Numbered from the stretch's first letter, positions 50,001 through 58,514 are shown. The stretch is 64,000 nucleotides of DNA from Sceloporus undulatus (GCF_019175285.1 NC_056526.1:121394599-121458598); one strand, 5' to 3'. Program-made: numbers and translations. The notes: generated by a model not told the origin, from the letters alone.

Positions 50001-51347
50001 TGCCTCTCTTCAGTTTTCTAAGAAAACACATGGAGAAGTCATGCTGTGGAAATGATAAACGGAAGTGCCACTTACCATAGATTTTTAAAAAAGAAAGTAA
50101 AATAAATGAGCACCTAAGCACTCAAACACAACAATTTTGAGAAAATTATTTTCTAAAGCAATCATAGCCTTTAAATGCTTTCCCCCTATGTCCAGTAATT
50201 TATGATGTCAAATATATTTCTATGCTGTTACAAAGAAAAGGAAAACATGCCATCCAAATCATACTTTTTTTTTACATTTTATAAGACCCCCTCCCCAAAA
50301 AATATGATACAATAGACATTAATTGTACATTCTTTCTGTGGTATACACCAAATTTAGTATACATAATTATTCCTCCCCCCACTTCTTGCATCCCCAGTGT
50401 AGAAGGAACATCCATATTTGCTGGCAACATATAAGATACAGTGGACCTTTGTTATATGCTGGGGTTTGCTTCCACGATCCCCCGTGTATAACAAAATCCA
50501 TAGATGCTCAAGTCCCATTAAATATAATGATATAGCAAAATGATGTCCCTTATAAAAAATGGAAAATCAAGGTTTGATATTTGAAATTTATACTTTTTTT
50601 GAACATTTTCAAACCATGGATGCTTAAATCCGTGTATAAAAAGGGCTGACTCTAAAAGGCAAATGGCAATGATTCTGTCATCAAAGAGTATTTGATTATT
50701 ATTATGCTTTATTTATATAGCGTTGTAGATTTCCACAGCGCTGTACATGCAAACAATAAAACAGATAAGAGTAAATCTGCCCATGGCGTACAATCTAAGA
50801 AATAGTAGCATAATACATAGAAATAATACATAACAATACAGGAAAGGGTTCAATAAAACAGGTAACAAATTAAAAAAAATATTAAAACGTCAAATAGCAA
50901 ATAATTGTAAATGGCCCTTCTTTCTAGCAATCTCCCCCCGCCTGCCCCGTGCTGAGATGGAGGGCTAGCCTGGAAGCAATGTTAGATGGATGGCAAACTC
51001 ATAGCTGCCATTATTCAGCACACTTCATATTAACCAATTATTTTTAAGAATGTCTGAAAGTACTTGAAGGCAAGGCTTACTGTATCACCCCATCTATACA
51101 GACAAACAGAATATATTTACATTAGAACACTATAAAATCTGTGACTAAATGTGATTTAGTAACATGCAGTACACTGATAAGAAAAACTCATATTGACTTG
51201 CCTGTTGGGTATGGCTTCCTGGGATATGCACAGAATTAAACTGTTTCATGTGTGTTCGAGCTCTTGTAACATCCCTGAGGACTTTAAAGATGTCGTTCAC
51301 AGCAAACATGGCCTTCTGAAATGTCAGGTCAAGGGAAGATTCGCAGC
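29612..51347 (-). CDS. SCFD2: SCFD2, Sec1 family domain-containing protein 2 (last four coding exons)
   Basis: Order on the - strand: 51202-51347, 46327-46461, 32991-33110, 29612-29704 (stop at 29612-29614). Together they encode 163 residues that align along their length with the C-terminal 163 residues of human SCFD2 as I remember it (about 684 residues). Conserved blocks include ASYKPLLKQVVEE, DIEHMSSGLTDLLKTGFSMF, VGGVTVSEVKMVKDL and ELLFATDRL. SCFD2 belongs to the Sec1/Munc18-like group that binds SNAREs in vesicle docking; its own role is poorly defined. Upstream exons with the rest of the SM domain were not found between 51.35 and 64 kb and should lie beyond the right edge, in keeping with the very large mammalian gene. 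The gene converges on RASL11B. Confidence 0.94.
29960..30110. repeat. Decayed interspersed repeat (GGGGTGGGCAAA type)
   Basis: GAGAGATGGTGGAAGCTGTA and AGGGGTGGGCAAAATTTGGC resemble the outer part of the hAT-like MITE family. A short C-run follows at 30109-30120. Confidence 0.45.
30395..30472. repeat. Tigger-like MITE, one end
   Basis: CAATCCGTGGATGATTGAAT and the end GAGGGCTGACTGTAA match the family at 40024, 50440 and 51822. Confidence 0.55.
30480..32160 (-). other. SCFD2 intron, nothing recognised
   Basis: A+T-rich intronic sequence (intron 29705-32990) without a named repeat. Confidence 0.45.
32161..32286. mobile_element. hAT-like MITE with inverted ends
   Basis: CAGTGGTTCCCAGATGTTGT and, in complement, the right end AACAATGGTTCTAAATTTG with CCCAGATGTTTTTGGAC are inverted. 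Confidence 0.6.
32540..32598. repeat. Direct repeat, copy 1
   Basis: TTCAGCATCACATCTTCACT and TGTGGCAGGATGATAT, through TGCAGGTATGT. It recurs almost unchanged at 32887. Confidence 0.85.
32887..32945. repeat. Direct repeat, copy 2
   Basis: Nearly identical to 32540-32598 over about 60 bp. It ends about 45 bases from the 3' end of the SCFD2 exon at 32991. Confidence 0.85.
32991..33110 (-). CDS. SCFD2: SCFD2 exon n-1
   Basis: A 120-bp phase-0 exon encoding 40 residues, VSRPHPADHSLVIIFMVG to LITAQKPGVQ. The acceptor is TTTTCATAG|GTG and the donor ACAG|GTACAG. It aligns with the human VSRPHPSDYPLLILFVVG segment, including the conserved GGVTVSEVKMVKDL. Confidence 0.93.
33111..36040 (-). other. 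SCFD2 13.2-kb intron, left part
   Basis: Mostly unrecognised A+T-rich sequence. Poly(T) at 35400-35412 and a C-run at 35661-35672 are the only simple features. Confidence 0.45.
36045..36190 (+). mobile_element. CR1-group LINE RT fragment
   Basis: It encodes SGYGVETALIALVNDL in one frame and VTLLVLLDLSAAFDTID in another. The latter is the catalytic-core motif region of CR1/L3 reverse transcriptases. Confidence 0.75.
37968..38010. repeat. (TA)n microsatellite
   Basis: About 20 TA units. Confidence 0.95.
38283..38355. repeat. Short interspersed repeat (GAGTTCAATGGGACTTACTT family)
   Basis: The best-preserved copy here: GAGTTCAATGGGACTTACTT followed by GGGCACAGGGTTGCAGTCTA. The family is unnamed. 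Confidence 0.55.
38360..39925 (-). other. SCFD2 intron, nothing recognised
   Basis: No named repeat or exon-like segment. Confidence 0.45.
39930..40285 (+). repeat. 5S-derived SINE split by a MITE
   Basis: GGTCTTGGAAGTTAAGCAGA and AATACCAGGTACTGTAGAC follow plus-sense 5S rRNA order (39930-40023). GAGGAAAAAAATGGTAAAAC and CTCTGAATATTCCAAGGC at 40229-40275 look like the SINE body. The MITE at 40024-40228 sits between. Confidence 0.65.
40024..40228. mobile_element. Tigger-like MITE inside a 5S SINE
   Basis: TTGGCCCTCTGTATCCATGG start, TTTGCCATTTTATATAAAGG centre and GGATATCAAGGATACATTG end. It is the same family as 50440 and 51822. Confidence 0.65.
40286..40439. repeat. 154-bp segment duplicated at 42938
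   Basis: Gap-free match to 42938-43091 with 12 differences, about 92% identity. Both copies start ATATTCACTATGATTT and end GACCTTTTGATCTACATC. Confidence 0.85.
41418..41520. repeat. Short hAT-like MITE family, decayed
   Basis: GGTCCTCCAGATGCAACACC and GCTGGAAATTGTAGTCTAAC. Confidence 0.45.
41540..41990 (+). mobile_element. CR1-group LINE RT fragment, old
   Basis: Broken frames keep FETINQSILMKRFSDS-like, LCYMLFNMKTLSEVIRRF and LNQSMAM...ISDELKLN pieces of a CR1/L3 reverse transcriptase. It is heavily decayed. Confidence 0.6.
42090..43910 (+). mobile_element. CR1-group LINE RT, split by a TIR element
   Basis: Left part 42090-42206 encodes RVQCHQYADATQFYYSF, in which the RT motif YADD has become YADA. 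Right part 43468-43910 encodes WMRANKLKLNPDKMEVLLV, AAARLLTGAGYRDH and LSQYELARALRSS-like residues, the normal continuation. The 1.26 kb between them is a DNA transposon. Confidence 0.75.
42207..43467. mobile_element. 1.26-kb TIR element nested in CR1, carrying a duplicated segment
   Basis: The left end GCTCATTCCTACTA and the complement of the right end, GGGGTCATTCCCACTT, are inverted. The flanks ATCAATGG/AAAAATGG match at 6 of 8 bases. It is related to 13998-15306. The interior holds the 154-bp segment shared with 40286 and an inverted CCAAGCATGGC repeat (43092-43215). Confidence 0.7.
43930..43985 (+). repeat. L2-tailed SINE fragment
   Basis: GTCCCGGCTTCTACCAACCT and CAATTTGAAAGCATTTG match the centre of the SINE at 45445. 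Confidence 0.5.
44000..45005 (-). other. SCFD2 intron, nothing recognised
   Basis: No named repeat. The overlapping open frames at 44519-44788 have no family features. Confidence 0.4.
45016..45213. mobile_element. SPIN-type hAT MITE with 8-bp target duplication
   Basis: The ends CAGTGGTTCCCAACCTGTGG and, in complement, CAGTGGTTCCCAACCTTCC match the SPIN inverted ends. The interior has GGGTCGCCACAACATGAGGA and ACTGTATTAAAGGGTCGCGG, typical SPIN sequence. The flanks CTCTAGTC (45008-45015) and CTATAGTC (45214-45221) form an 8-bp duplication with one difference. No transposase. Confidence 0.88.
45266..45400 (-). mobile_element. BovB/RTE LINE 3' fragment
   Basis: The - strand encodes SLQELSSLLRTGSLGDASF and then the BovB-like end with ACAACAACTGTTAC. 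Confidence 0.6.
45430..45690 (+). repeat. tRNA-type SINE with L2-like tail
   Basis: TCTGCCAACCTAGCAGTTTG, GGTACCACTTTGGTGGGAAG and CAGTCATGCTGACCACACGA, then GTCAGACATGACTTGACATC and GGGGAATACCTTTACCTTTT. It is a common squamate SINE whose tail matches an L2-type LINE. Confidence 0.65.
45690..46038. mobile_element. BovB/RTE LINE with inverted 5' part
   Basis: 45690-45940 on the - strand encodes RTE residues SLEAKMTKLRLLYFSHIVRR and LGKIEGSRKRGKPHTRWIDL. 45941-46038 on the + strand encodes the next stretch, LSRAVEDRGSWRCLIHRV, and the 3' end TTAACAACAA. The two halves are consecutive in the protein but opposite in strand. Confidence 0.7.
46176..46243. mobile_element. Tiny TA-flanked mariner-like MITE remnant
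   Basis: CAGTGCGCCC and its complement GGCGCACTG bound 68 bp flanked by TA on both sides. The GCGGGGGATCCATTC start is typical of a GC-rich lizard MITE. It lies about 80 bases past an SCFD2 splice donor. Confidence 0.65.
46327..46461 (-). CDS. SCFD2: SCFD2 exon n-2
   Basis: A 135-bp phase-0 exon encoding 45 residues, from ASYKPLLKQVVEEVYNPD to SGLTDLLKTGFSMFMK. The acceptor is TTTTTGCAG|GCC and the donor AAG|GTAAAG. The block DIEHMSSGLTDLLKTGFSMF is identical to human as remembered. A tiny TA-flanked MITE lies about 80 bases past the donor. Confidence 0.94.
47140..47700 (+). mobile_element. CR1 LINE 3' end
   Basis: It encodes YSALVGPYLEYCVQFWAPKF and ENVQRRVTK-like residues. It ends with the classic CR1 tail (GGATGGCCCTTGTGGT and ATGATTCTATG). 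Confidence 0.85.
47700..49820 (+). mobile_element. L1-type LINE, 5'-truncated, split by a MITE
   Basis: Broken frames encode the L1 ORF2 carboxyl region (NNGETLNLF..., PRLLFYFQMISI, ERGGLGFPNIKFYY, MYKIMYKLHLIPDKLS). A long 3' UTR ends in TTTAAAAAAAG near 49820. Removing the MITE at 49040-49375 and one TAA leaves the frame continuous (NFKEIK then SVEEFLKG). Confidence 0.75.
49040..49375. mobile_element. Harbinger-like MITE with TAA target duplication
   Basis: GGGCCGAAACAGAAGG and, in complement, GGGCCAAAACAGATGG are inverted ends, flanked by TAA (49037-49039 and 49376-49378). A 3-bp TWA duplication is typical of PIF/Harbinger. It is inserted in L1. Confidence 0.75.
49825..50435 (-). other. 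SCFD2 intron, nothing recognised
   Basis: A+T-rich sequence with short poly(T) at 50263-50272. Confidence 0.4.
50440..50655. mobile_element. Tigger-like MITE
   Basis: CAGTGGACCTTTGTTATATG start and complement of AATCCGTGTATAAAAAGGGC at the right. The centre has GATGTCCCTTATAAAAAATG. Confidence 0.65.
50690..50860 (-). repeat. Unclassified interspersed repeat
   Basis: CTTTATTTATATAGCGTTGT and CCACAGCGCTGTACATGCAA are recognisable as a lizard repeat, but I cannot assign its class. Confidence 0.45.
51202..51347 (-). CDS. SCFD2: SCFD2 exon n-3, ending at a GC splice donor
   Basis: This exon encodes one split codon and 48 residues, CESSLDLTFQKAMF through IPGSHTQQ. It aligns with the human segment WDSSINLTFHKSK through PGNHTHQ. 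The acceptor (minus sense) is TATTTTCAG|GCTGCG. The donor reads ACAG|GCAAGT, so the intron starts with GC, not GT. The homology junction Q|A falls exactly there, and the flanking bases fit the strong GC-AG consensus. Confidence 0.92.
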
Positions 51348-51754
51348 CTGAAAATAACACAGAGACACATTTGCTGTGTAAGAGAGGAGGAGGAAGAGAA
51401 AATGACTGGAAGAAAACTACTTAATAACTTAGGGTAGCATGACTAATTTAGATATTCTTAGAGTTCTTTGTCCTCCAGATGGTGGTCTTTGCTAAGAAAG
51501 ATAACCACTACTGTATTTTGAATTTAAAACAAGTAGTTATAAATCTTGTTCTGTGACAAAGTCTATTAAAATCTCACACTGTTTCTTCACCTTATGAAGA
51601 GAATTTTGAAACAAAAACCACTACTTTAGCTTTTCACAATTCAATGAAAATTTCAATGCAATGTGTACCCTGCTTTTTAAAAAAGTGAATTCTATGTTTG
51701 GCATGATTGCAAACAGGATTTAAAATGAAACTGCCAATAGTATACAGCAGTGAG

Positions 51755-52330
51755 ACAAATACATAATACAACCACATCTGAATACTGTGTATAGTTCTGC
51801 CTACTAAACCTTAAAAAAGTACACTTGCCCCTCCTTATCCACAGATTCTTTATCCATGGATTCAAAAATCCACTGCTTGAAAATATTCCAAAATTATAAA
51901 CTCCATAAAGCAGTTTACCATTTTATATAAGGGACACCATTTTACCACACTACTGAGTTTGACATTTTATGTAAGGGACACCATTTTACCACACCATTGT
52001 ATATAATGGGATTTTGGTTATGTATAAGAGGTCCTAGAACCAAACCCCAGCGGATACCAAGGATCCTCTGTATACTGTGGATATGGGGGGAAATGTAGAA
52101 AAGAGCTGGTGAAAGTCCTTCAAGAGGAAAGGCAACAGATTTAGAGGCTGCTTATTTTAGAAAACAAGGCAAGGAAGGAGGCATGATCAAAGTATATAAT
52201 GTATCGGATGGAGAAAGTAGGTATGAGCAAGCTTTTTCTCCCTTTCTCATAATACCTGAACCTTAGGTCATCCACTGGTACCATATGATGGGACTATTCA
52301 GGAGACAGAAAAGGAAGAACCACACAGTGC
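51755..52330 (+). mobile_element. CR1-like LINE fragment split by a MITE (low confidence)
   Basis: 51755-51819 translates as SEYCV*FCLLNLKK-like residues, resembling EYCVQFWAP of CR1. A possible continuation lies at 52087-52210. The MITE at 51822 sits between. Confidence 0.4.
51822..52085. mobile_element. Tigger-like MITE with internal 44-bp duplication
   Basis: CACTTGCCCCTCCTTATCCA start and AACCCCAGCGGATACCAAGG near the end. CATTTTATATAAGGGACACC at 51919 recurs at 51963 with one change, giving a 44-bp tandem duplication. Confidence 0.7.
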
Positions 52331-52334
52331 TCAC

Positions 52335-53525
52335 TTCAACTGTGGCATTCACTGTGACAAGACAAAGCTCAGTGCAGTGATCAAAAGGTTGAAAGCTAAG
52401 TTTCAATCTTTTTACCCAATGTTTCAGCTTTACTCCCTGATTCTTAATGGTAAACAGGGTTTACATGTTTTGGAAGATGGATCTTTCAGCTATGTTTCTC
52501 AAATTGTTGATTGTTTGAAGTTCTCTACACAGAAACACTTAAAAAAATTAAAGTCACCCTATAAAGACATAGAAGTAATGAAAGATATGGTCAAAGTGAA
52601 TAGTACACAACAGTATTTTAAATATACTGTCCAGTTCTCTATTTTAGCTTGAACGTATCAATAATTGTGAGGCGTAGTACATTCTGATCCTTCCTTTAAA
52701 TATAATTATTAGAAATTGGTCAGGCATTTGAAAGACCACCACATAAAACCATTCAGTCCTTTCAAAGGTTTTGCATCCACACCCAAAAGGCACAGTGCTT
52801 AATATGAAATCAGAGACCAGGAAAAATACCAGTTTATAACAAATGGCTCATCAAAAAAGAAATAAGGATGATAGAAAGCTAATATTAGAATATCATGATT
52901 TTTTTCTTTAAAAGATGAACATTTCCCTATGTACACATATGATAATCTCATTTTGAAGAACACTCTGCACTCAGAGTGATGCTCAGTAGAATCTTTTTAG
53001 TAGAAATATATATTCACATTTATACAGATGTTATGAATCACACTGATAATTTACTTGATTAAGAGGCACCAACCCCCCCCCCCCAAATACTATCTGAAAA
53101 GAAACTTTGAAATTAAGCCTGCATGAACTTCAGGCTCATCACATTTCCCTTCTTATTTACCAATATAATCCAGCTCAGGAGAGGGACGTTTGTTCAAACT
53201 GACAAACCAAAACAGACTACGATCAATCCAAGATGATGATTTCAGTTTCAGATCACTAACCACCATAGTAATTTCACACAGTAACTACTCCATAGTCCAA
53301 TACTGATACTTGCTGCTCCACAAAATTAGTGTTTAAGATGGAGAAAATAAATAACACCTGTAAATATAAATACGAAAATGTTTTATTAAGCAGGCAGAAT
53401 GTTCCAATAAAATGCTCAACACTGCAATCCTGAACACACAGAGCCAGTATACAACTGTGTTGTTCCACTTACAGAAACAGTTCTGTCACCTGAACCAGGA
53501 AAGGGGCAATTTCTCTTCTATCTGC
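52335..53525. other. Presumed SCFD2 intron, nothing recognised
   Basis: Open frame at 52377-52652 (+, 91 codons) has no family features. C-run at 53072-53084. Confidence 0.4.
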
Positions 53526-53534
53526 GGTCCCTTT

Positions 53535-53735
53535 TTTGTATGCACCTTCAAGTTCCCTGTCAATTTATGGTGACCTCATACATTTCACAGAGTTCTTAGG
53601 CAAGGAATACTCTGAAATGGTTTGCCATTGCCTTCCTCTCAAGTGTGGTTCACAGTACTCTATTTCTTGGAAGTTCCCTGTACTAGTACTAACCAGGCCT
53701 GACTTTGCTTAGCTTCCAAGATCAAACAGTTATGC
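53535..53735 (-). repeat. 5S rRNA-derived SINE
   Basis: CACCTTCAAGTTCCCTGTCA tail, then CTAGTACTAACCAGGCCTGA and TTTGCTTAGCTTCCAAGATC, complementary to 5S rRNA. The 5S end is truncated. Confidence 0.75.
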
Positions 53736-53757
53736 TCTCCTACACAACATTTCCCTA

Positions 53758-53905
53758 CTACAAGTGTGGAAGAATCTGCCTTTAAAGAGAGTGGGCTCTC
53801 CATCTTTTGATTTCTTTAAACAGAGGTTGGATGGGTATTTTTCAGGGGTGTTTTAATGGTATATTCCTGTATCCCAGGGGCTTGGCCCATTCCAGATGTA
53901 AGATT
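53758..53905 (+). mobile_element. CR1 LINE 3' fragment
   Basis: GTGTGGAAGAATCTGCCTTT and AACAGAGGTTGGATGGGTAT follow the CR1 carboxyl and 3' UTR order. The terminal tail is absent. Confidence 0.6.
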
Positions 53906-54317
53906 TTATGGAAGCACTTTTCACAATGCAAAGATATTATTTTAAAAATGTTAAAGAGCTGGCAGCCTCTCCTCCTTTCTTTCCATCCTCTCCCCTCCAC
54001 TATACCAGCTATCTAAATGTTTACACTGACATCTTGAGAGGAGGAGGAGGACATATAAAAATAGCATTCTCACCCCCACCCACCCCCTGGCTCTGTACAT
54101 ATGTGCATGGAGCATTTTGTCATTTATAGTGCCAACTTGTTCCTAACACTCAACACATTTTCATTAAAAGATAGTAAAATGTTCAGACTGCCTAGTTTTT
54201 CTGAATTATTTGTCAAGATAGAAAAAGCCACCTGACAAAACCGCTTTGCTGGAGCCTGCAGCTACTTTGAACCAGAGTTTGTAAACAAGTTTTACCCCTT
54301 TGAGAACAGTCCTGAAT

Positions 54318-54395
54318 TATAGTTGGTCCTCCATATTTGCAGGGCTTGGGATGCAGGACCCCTGTGAAAGTGAGAAAAATATGAATATAGTGGAG
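54318..54395. repeat. Tigger-like MITE end
   Basis: AGTTGGTCCTCCATATTTGC start and AGGACCCCTGTGAAAGTG. The matching far end was not found, so the tandem array at 54440 may lie inside it. Confidence 0.5.
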
Positions 54396-54439
54396 GTGTG
54401 GGCAAGGTTCCCTGGAGGATTACAAAGTGGATAGCTGAG

Positions 54440-55165
54440 GAGCTTCTCAGAGAGAGGGGAGCACGAAGAATATATGCCTGGTGCCAGGCTATGCAGTGCT
54501 GGTCCTCTCCTGAAGCTTGGGGCAGCTGTATGCACATTCACATAGCAGCCCCACACTTTGGGAGGAAGGGAGGGATGAATGGTCGCTACTCATGCCAACT
54601 GGCTCCCGAAGGCGACTGCTGTGTCAATGTGCACACAGTAGTCAGCACTGGGAGGTGGTTGGTGGCCACAACTGCTGTACATCTCCCCCTTCTGAAGCTC
54701 AATGCTGCTGTGTGCCATTTACACAGCAGGTCCATGTTTTGGGAGGAAGGGAAGGATGAGTGATTACCACTGTGCACACAGTAGCTGGCTTTGACAGGCA
54801 GTTGGCATCATGAACATTGTTCCTCCTTGCTCCTGAAGCTCAGTCCTGCTATGTGCACATTTGCACAGCAACCCCATGCTTTGGGTGACAAGGGGGATGA
54901 GTGATCACCACTGTGTACAAAACAGCCAGATTTAGGAGCCGGTTGGCACCACAATCCCTGCTCCTTCTCTCTCCTGAAGCTTGATGCTGTTGTGAGCACA
55001 TTCACACAGCAGCCTCACACTCTGGGAAGAAGAGTGAATGAGTGATCACCACTGGGCACACAGCAGCCAGCTTCAGAAGGTGGCTGGCAGATGTGACTGC
55101 TGGTGCTCCACTCTCCCCATGCCTGATGCTGCTGTGTATACATTCACACAACTGGGTTGCACTTG
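54440..55165. repeat. Tandem array, about 142-bp unit, five copies
   Basis: CTGAAGC(T)T(C) anchors at 54510, 54692, 54833, 54974 and about 55122 give spacings 182, 141, 141 and 143. Each unit has TGCTGTGTGCACATT-like, ACACAGCAGC and GATGAGTGATCACCACTG-like motifs. Open frames across it on both strands are by-products. Confidence 0.85.
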
Positions 55166-55169
55166 GAGA

Positions 55170-56980
55170 GGGTGGAGCAGCAGTGCCAGTTGCCTCTCAA
55201 AGCTGGCTGCTCTGTTGTTTGTAGGCAGCTTAACACCCTTTTCAACAGCCTGATCTTTCCCCTTCCCTCTCTGCCCAGGTGGGTAGGTTGTGTGCCTGAA
55301 ACTGAGATAAGGTTGCTGGATTGTTTTTTGAAAAATCTACTTCCACGCTCCACGTCCCACCACCACCAGGCAAAGGTAAGCATGGAAGTGGATCATGAAA
55401 AAGCAATCTAGAATCCCATTCTGGCGTCCGGCAAATTAGAATTGGCAAACAAAAAGGCCCTTTTCAATGACAGCACCTTGGTTTTGGAATGCCCTTCCAG
55501 GAAAAGTGCACCTAGTGCCTAGCAGCAGATGAAGTCTTTTAAAAAATATTCCTCAGACTTTACAATAGATATCTTGACATTTTTATACACAAAATATTTT
55601 CAAAGCCCTCAACTCACTGCCTCACCTAGGATCTGAGAATCAAGCTGTTTTTAACATTACTTTTCACAAGATAGTTCAGAGCCTATTGGCTTGACAGTGT
55701 CAGTCTTCTTGTTTTAAAACTGCTGTGTATTAATATGAGCTGTTATTGTTAAAAAAGCTCCATATATATGTGTAGAGGAGGATCAGAGTTTTAAAGGAGT
55801 GTTTTTTAATTTGGAAGACTGGCAATCCCCCCTCCTTCCCAGAAACAGTGACTGAGATTATATTTGCACGCATTGGCTCTGTTTGTTCCTTTTCCTCCCT
55901 GGAAATTCACCAAGGATCAGCAGCTGATGGCTTGTGGACTGGCATCAGTCCATGGACAAGCTGTTTACCATTAGCTTGCCTGTCCAGTCATGCAAAGAAA
56001 ACTCTAGCTGCCTTCTCTGGTGCATGGACAAGATTTTTTACAGAACATAATTCAGAGTGAATAGCAGGAATGCAAAATATCTTTTCAACTACCTTTTGTT
56101 GAAATTCAGAAGAAAAGAGAGGCAAGAGTCAATACCACATAAACAACTTGTCTTCTGAAATATGTACTATGTTGAACCTGGATGAACAACAGCTTGACAA
56201 CTTGAGTCATACCATGCCTTCATATTCCTCGACTATAAGTGGTATTCTAGTTGGCTACAGCAGGTGTAGGCAACATCAAGCATATACTCTGCATGCACAT
56301 TGAGTAATATTTATGTACTGGAATCCAGAGACTTCAGATTTTTACTGCCTCTTAAAACTGTTCTAGCCATTGTGGTTGAAAGTATGTGCTTTAAAAGTTC
56401 TGGAAATTATTCTAAAAGAAGGTGAACAGAGAAACAAGCCAAATGTACAAGGGAAATTTACAAAAAGGTAAGACCCACTGAAATCTGTGGGGTCTTTTTC
56501 TCAGACAAGAGAGTAAGGGATTGTACCCTTAATAGTCTTCTATAGTATAATCTAGTTGGTACATTATTACATATACCAACCCTCATGCACTAGGATTAGA
56601 CATTTTAGCCCACAGGAGTCACATTTTGATGCAAAATCCATACAGTACTAGACCTACAACGTACTGTAAGTTAAACCATTTTGAACAATTCCCCTCCAAA
56701 TCTGAGCCAACTGACACGTCCAGTTTCCATCCGTAAACAAAGAAACTGCTGGGACTAAAACAGCCCTACAAATGTATTGATTTTCACCACTGGGGTATTT
56801 TTTTGTCCCTACCAGTGTAAAGTATTGGGACAAGAAATGTTTCATGCCCCCTTTTTTTTGCAAATCACAATGCAGTGAAGCAGAAGTAACATGATCTGGT
56901 TGTGAGGAGGGCAGATTACATTCAGGGGAAACTGAAATGTATTCCATTGGAGGGACACTGAAATCTTCAGTGTCTATATC
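55170..56980. other. Presumed SCFD2 intron, nothing recognised
   Basis: A diverged TTTCAATGACAGCACCTTGG segment near 55453 hints at a decayed LINE end. No other family was named. Confidence 0.4.
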
Positions 56981-56983
56981 TAT

Positions 56984-57276
56984 GGTTCAAAACACACTGC
57001 AGAAATAATTCAGTTTGAGACTACTTTAACTACCCTTTCTTAGTGCTAGGGAATCCTGGAAATTGTAGTTTATTGTGGCACCAGAGTTCACTGACAGAGA
57101 ATGATAAATGTCTCACAAAACTACATTTCCCAGAATTTCCTAGCATTGGGCCATGACAGTTAAATGCATTGAGCCACAGCAGTTAAATGCAGAAATAATA
57201 CAGTTTGAGACCGCTCTAGAATTCTATAATTCTAAAGTGGTCTCAAATTTTACTAGTTCTGCAGTGTGTTTTCAAC
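56984..57276. mobile_element. Palindromic MITE, rearranged
   Basis: CAAAACACACTGCAGAAATA start and GTTCTGCAGTGTGTTTTC end. The right arm is partly repeated (AGTTAAATGCATTGAGCC / AGTTAAATGCAG), making it longer than the copies at 10163 and 28067. Confidence 0.75.
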
Positions 57277-57311
57277 CTCTGTGTACTATAACCAGATAAT
57301 GTTTTATAGAA

Positions 57312-57430
57312 GTGGTTCTCAAACATTGATCTTCCAGTGTCTGGGACTTCCAGAATTTATTACCATTGACCATTCTAGCTGGGAATTTTGAGAGAAGAAG
57401 TCTAAAACATTTGGGGAACTAAATGTTGAG
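57312..57430. mobile_element. hAT-like MITE
   Basis: AGTGGTTCTCAAACATTGAT with a decayed inverted right end (CTAAAACATTTGGGGAAC). Confidence 0.55.
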
Positions 57431-57439
57431 AAGAATTGC

Positions 57440-58360
57440 CCTACTCAACAAGAGGTAAATGCTAAATCTAACCCTCAAAACACTGAAATTTTCAATGGGG
57501 TCAAGGCAATACTCCACTACTCAAATAAGGCAAATGGGGGGCTTGGAACATTTTATTTCACATCATATTTCAAGGAAGGATGAGAAGATCAGAAAGACAA
57601 TATTCTAGTAGTCTCCAAGTACAGGTATTGTATTTATTATAGTATATTCACAGGAAAGCTTTTGTCTCAGATTAATATATTAAAAATCCACAATATACCT
57701 TTAACCTACAATGTATTGTGGGCTGGTTCACACATATGGCACATTCATCACAAATGGATTTTGGCAAATTTAGTGTGCTGTAGCCCTGGGATGGTGGGGG
57801 GTGGAGGCAAATTCTATTCTGATTTGAAAAGGGACAAAATATGAAGCCATTTTATTGAAATGCAGAGAAAATTTGGGTACTGGCTAGCCATTGTGTGTGT
57901 GTGTGTTTTAAAAGGTACTAGAAATGAAAAGGGCAATTAGAATAACTAAGAGGATTAGAAGGAATTCATCTTTTTTTGGAAAAAAAAGAATAAAAAGGTA
58001 AAATCAAAACTAGGGAGAGAGAGGGTAAATTTTTTAAAGACAGAATTCGTTATTTTTCTTTCACATCTCTTTTCCCTAGCTTCTTTTTCTCGTTTTCAGT
58101 TTTGATGTCTATTTTGCCCCAGATATTGTCATCAAGTATGCCCTAATCATTAAATATTGCAATATTGTTAAATATTGCAAAAAAAAAAAAAAATGAGTCC
58201 CCACCCACACTTTACTTTATTTTCCTATCCTGACTGAAGAATTCTAATAAATTCTTAAGATTCCACCCACTATCAGCATGCAAATGTGAAGCTTTTCTGC
58301 TTTTGATTTCTCTCCCTTCATCAATTTCCCCCTTCAATTTAAGATTCTGATACTCATATC
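57440..58360. other. Presumed SCFD2 intron, nothing recognised
   Basis: A GT run at 57893-57906 and a poly(A) run at 58179-58192. Confidence 0.4.
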
Positions 58361-58361
58361 C

Positions 58362-58514
58362 AAGGCTGCATCCGCACTGCAGACACCACTTTAACTGCCA
58401 TGGCATCTTCCTACAGAATCCTGGAGTTTGTAGTTTGTTGTAGCAACAGCACTGAGCCATGCCAGTTAAAACGGCGTGAACCTGGATTATTTTTGCAGTA
58501 TAGATGCAGCCCAA
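58362..58514. mobile_element. Palindromic MITE (GGCTGCATCCGCACTGCAG family)
   Basis: GGCTGCATCCGCACTGCAGA start; the right end ATTTTTGCAGTATAGATGCA continues to GCCC, complementary to it. Related to 20198 and 10013. Confidence 0.75.

Noticed and set aside
53165-53275. Possible - strand exon (open stretch ending SLNKRPSPELDYIGK)
   Set aside because: No match to the SCFD2 segment expected upstream of 51347, and no strong acceptor in the same frame.
54292-55411. Overlapping frames on both strands
   Set aside because: They follow the 142-bp tandem unit and show no protein features.
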